A stretch of 6,724 nucleotides of DNA from an uncultured Armatimonadota bacterium (GTDB taxonomy: Bacteria; Armatimonadota; Fimbriimonadia; Fimbriimonadales; Fimbriimonadaceae): positions 1-6,724 of the forward strand of contig CAMLEL010000134.1 in the NCBI GenBank assembly GCA_946478935.1, in the 5' to 3' direction. This document shows, one piece after another, positions 5,218-6,724 of this stretch (positions are counted from its first letter, which is position 1; every line of letters begins with the position of its first letter). Made by a program: the position numbers and the translations under genes. The notes beneath the pieces were generated by a model. That model did not search any database, was not told where the DNA came from, and worked only from the letters and a program-made list of their open reading frames with translations.

Positions 5218-5654
5218 GCGGCGGCCGATAGCTTGGTCTTCAGACTGGTTGGAACCAGATGAACGGGATCGAGAAGCACCGTCAGTTCGTCGCCACACTT
5301 GCCGATCGCGCTCAGGAACTCATCGCTTGATTTGAACAGTTCCGGCGAGCGGTCGATATCCTGCTCTTCAAATGAGACGATTCCGTCCACGATGTCGACC
5401 CGCAGCGCGCATCGCCCCGAATCTGAAAACACCACGACGAAATTCTTCGCTGTCTCTGAAGGAGGCATCTCGAAGCGCAGACGCGCATCGATGGTGGGAA
5501 TCGTCTGTCCCCGGAGTTCAAAGACTCCAAGCAGCATCTTTGGCGATCTCGGAATCTTGGTCACTTCTTGAGAAGGCAGGATTCGCTCCACGTTCTCGAT
5601 GGGCAAGCCATATCGCTCGACCCCAAGTTTGAAAATGACGTACTTATTCTCCAC
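5214..5654 (-). CDS. CheW-like chemotaxis adaptor
   Basis: The 146-residue protein is one CheW domain: YVIFKLGVERYGLPIENVERI at 5-25 matches the first strands and helix, IPRSP at 34-38, GVFELRGQTIPTID at 43-56 is the family signature (usually GVINLRG-x-x-x-PVIDL), and LLDPVHLVP forms the C-terminal strand and helix. CheW bridges chemoreceptors and the CheA kinase in cytoplasmic arrays. No cheA, receptor or cheR/cheB gene is in the window, so it may be a stand-alone adaptor. It starts at GTG (5654), well supported by GGAGGAG seven bases upstream; no ATG alternative keeps the domain intact. Its TAG stop uses the CTAG that also holds the tmk stop on the opposite strand. Confidence 0.92.
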   Translation of the reverse strand: MENKYVIFKLGVERYGLPIENVERILPSQEVTKIPRSPKMLLGVFELRGQTIPTIDARLRFEMPPSETAKNFVVVFSDSGRCALRVDIVDGIVSFEEQDIDRSPELFKSSDEFLSAIGKCGDELTVLLDPVHLVPTSLKTKLSAAA

Positions 5655-5661
5655 TGTTCCG

Positions 5662-5668
5662 CTCCTCC
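5662..5668 (-). promoter_or_regulatory. Ribosome binding site of the cheW gene
   Basis: GGAGGAG on the minus strand lies seven bases before the GTG at 5654. It is the strongest Shine-Dalgarno in the window and justifies the GTG start. Confidence 0.8.
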
Positions 5669-5697
5669 AGCAAACCTACTTGCAGCAGCCAACTGCG

Positions 5698-5714
5698 TCC
5701 CGGTTGTTCCGGGA
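5698..5714. repeat. Short inverted repeat in the divergent cheW upstream region
   Basis: TCCCGG and CCGGGA form a perfect 6-base dyad around TTGTT. It lies 44 bases upstream of the cheW start and 92 bases before the divergent gene. No T-tract follows on either strand, so it is not a terminator; an operator or a leader hairpin of cheW is possible. The rest of 5655-5805 shows no clear promoter. Confidence 0.35.
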
Positions 5715-5784
5715 ATCAGCGGAATGGAGGACCCGCATTTTCGTCAGGTTCAGAACCAACCCGGTAAAACTGCTGACTCCTCGC

Positions 5785-5790
5785 CATAAT
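5785..5790 (+). promoter_or_regulatory. Weak candidate -10 box for the gene starting at 5806
   Basis: CATAAT lies 15 bases before the ATG, which would give a leader of under ten bases. No -35 match is seen at 16-18 bases upstream. The call is tentative. Confidence 0.25.
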
Positions 5791-5805
5791 AAACGTTAGA
5801 GAAAT

Positions 5806-6724
5806 ATGCTCACCATGCTCCTGCTCGGCCAGGCTGGATCGGCAGACGCGGCGCTGAAGCGCTTGGATGCCTACCTTGCCAAGGCGGACACGCTTTCTGT
5901 CGTGGTCCAATCCAAATACCAAAATCGTCTGCTCGGCACCACCACTTTGCGAGTCGATCGACCGTCACGCTTGCGCTTGGACGCCAAGTTCACAGGGACC
6001 GAATCGAAGTTTGTTCTAAACGAACGTGGTGGCCTGGAAGCGGACACCACCACAAATCTCTATGAAAGGCATTTTGCAAATGGCCAGATCCACATCCCGC
6101 CATTCAGCGTCGCTCCCGCGCTTGGCTATTCGATTCCGATGATCCTTGTGCGCGGCAGTTCAAAAGGGTCGATGCCGGGTGGCGCGAAGCCGACGAGCGG
6201 TGGGAAGGCCACAATTGCCGGTGTTGCTACTGACATCGTTGTGGGCAAATTCCAAGACGGCGGTGGCCGTTCTGAAGTCAAGCTCTGGATCGATGGAGCT
6301 GGGCGGCTTCTCAAGGTGTATGCCCACAGTGAAGGCATGCAGGGCTCGCAGACTCTTGAACACGCGATGTCCAACTACGTTGCCAATTCCAAGTTTCCTG
6401 ATGCCGTGTTTTCCACTGCATTGCCTCTTGGCTATGCCCCGTTTAGGCTGGAGCCGCACAATTACGGACCTGAAGCGGGTCGCCCCGTAGCGAACGTCAA
6501 TCTGCGTTCGGCCCAATCCGGCAATTCCTCCACGCTGCTTGGGTTAAGTGGTGGAAGCAACATGCTCGTGGTCGTCGCGGACCCAGCTTTCCATGCCACG
6601 CCAGCGCTCATACAAGCGGTTCAGGCGCAGGCGAAGAAGGTTCCCAATGGTCGGCTGATCATCATCAGCAATGCGCGGAACGCGGCAAACGCCAAGAAGC
6701 TTTCGGCGAACGCCTACTTTGACC
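5806..6724 (+). CDS. LolA/DUF2092-like protein with a C-terminal thioredoxin-like domain, 3' end cut by window edge
   Basis: The frame is open from the ATG at 5806 to the right edge (306 full codons), so the C-terminus is missing. A short hydrophobic start (MLTMLLLGQAGSADA) may be a signal peptide, though it lacks a basic N-terminus; an in-frame TAG at 5797-5799 rules out a longer start, and a second ATG lies at 5815. Residues about 16-205 resemble the LolA/DUF2092 fold of periplasmic proteins: AALKRLDAYLAKADTLSV, then alternating strands such as TTLRVDRPSRLRLDAK and VKLWIDGAGRLLKVYAH. From about residue 225 (RPVANVNLRS, then LLGLSGGSNMLVVVADP) the pattern follows an AhpC/TSA-thioredoxin domain up to a GRLIIISNARNA strand. 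The place where the redox CxxC should be reads PAFHATPAL, and the visible protein has no cysteine, so thiol chemistry is not expected. Domain assignments are by pattern and moderate; function unknown. Confidence 0.72.
   Translation, partial: MLTMLLLGQAGSADAALKRLDAYLAKADTLSVVVQSKYQNRLLGTTTLRVDRPSRLRLDAKFTGTESKFVLNERGGLEADTTTNLYERHFANGQIHIPPFSVAPALGYSIPMILVRGSSKGSMPGGAKPTSGGKATIAGVATDIVVGKFQDGGGRSEVKLWIDGAGRLLKVYAHSEGMQGSQTLEHAMSNYVANSKFPDAVFSTALPLGYAPFRLEPHNYGPEAGRPVANVNLRSAQSGNSSTLLGLSGGSNMLVVVADPAFHATPALIQAVQAQAKKVPNGRLIIISNARNAANAKKLSANAYFD

Noticed and set aside
1..6724. CRISPR array, insertion sequence, tRNA or defence island
   Set aside because: No regularly spaced repeats, transposase or terminal inverted repeats, tRNA-like folds or defence domains are visible; the genes are mostly housekeeping or surface proteins.

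Overview
The window is bacterial chromosome with moderate-to-high GC, compact genes and no mobile element, tRNA, rRNA or CRISPR array that I can see. Two PEP-CTERM surface proteins, a DivIVA-type cell-pole/division protein, an FHA phosphothreonine reader, a CheW and a LolA-like/thioredoxin-like exported protein together suggest a free-living, diderm, exosortase-bearing bacterium. The style fits Armatimonadota (Fimbriimonas-like), but that is a guess from gene content; Planctomycetota, Verrucomicrobiota or related phyla are not excluded.

Layout. The first half (1-3256) is all on the minus strand. Read in the direction of transcription it holds divIVA-like (3256-2765), PEP-CTERM paralogue B (2631-1891) with its terminator, PEP-CTERM paralogue A (1722-985) with its terminator, a DUF167/YggU protein (915-643), and a zinc-ribbon plus FHA protein whose C-terminus runs off the left edge (606-1). 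The second half begins divergently on the plus strand with a lysine 6-dehydrogenase-like member of the saccharopine dehydrogenase family (3413-4588), followed 5 bases later by thymidylate kinase (4594-5217). A convergent cheW on the minus strand (5654-5214) shares its stop-codon bases with tmk. Divergent from cheW, a plus-strand gene starts at 5806 and runs off the right edge.

How the genes relate. In many bacteria DivIVA and DUF167/YggU genes sit next to each other in a yggT-divIVA-yggU type cluster. Here the two are on the same strand but separated by two PEP-CTERM paralogues that carry their own promoters, leaders and terminators, which looks like insertion plus tandem duplication of a surface-protein gene. 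The two paralogues are about 80% identical in the mature region and share a leader plan: a TTTTGCAA element, a TAnnnT box, a hairpin at the predicted 5' end of the mRNA, and GGAGAG 5 bases before the ATG. The DUF167 gene lies just past a terminator and has a consensus TATAAT placed for leaderless transcription. The FHA protein has three DPNRT repeats ahead of its zinc ribbon, candidates for phosphothreonine docking sites. No feature-free stretch exceeds 300 bases; the longest gaps (1723-1890, 3257-3412, 5655-5805) hold regulatory sequence or nothing recognisable.
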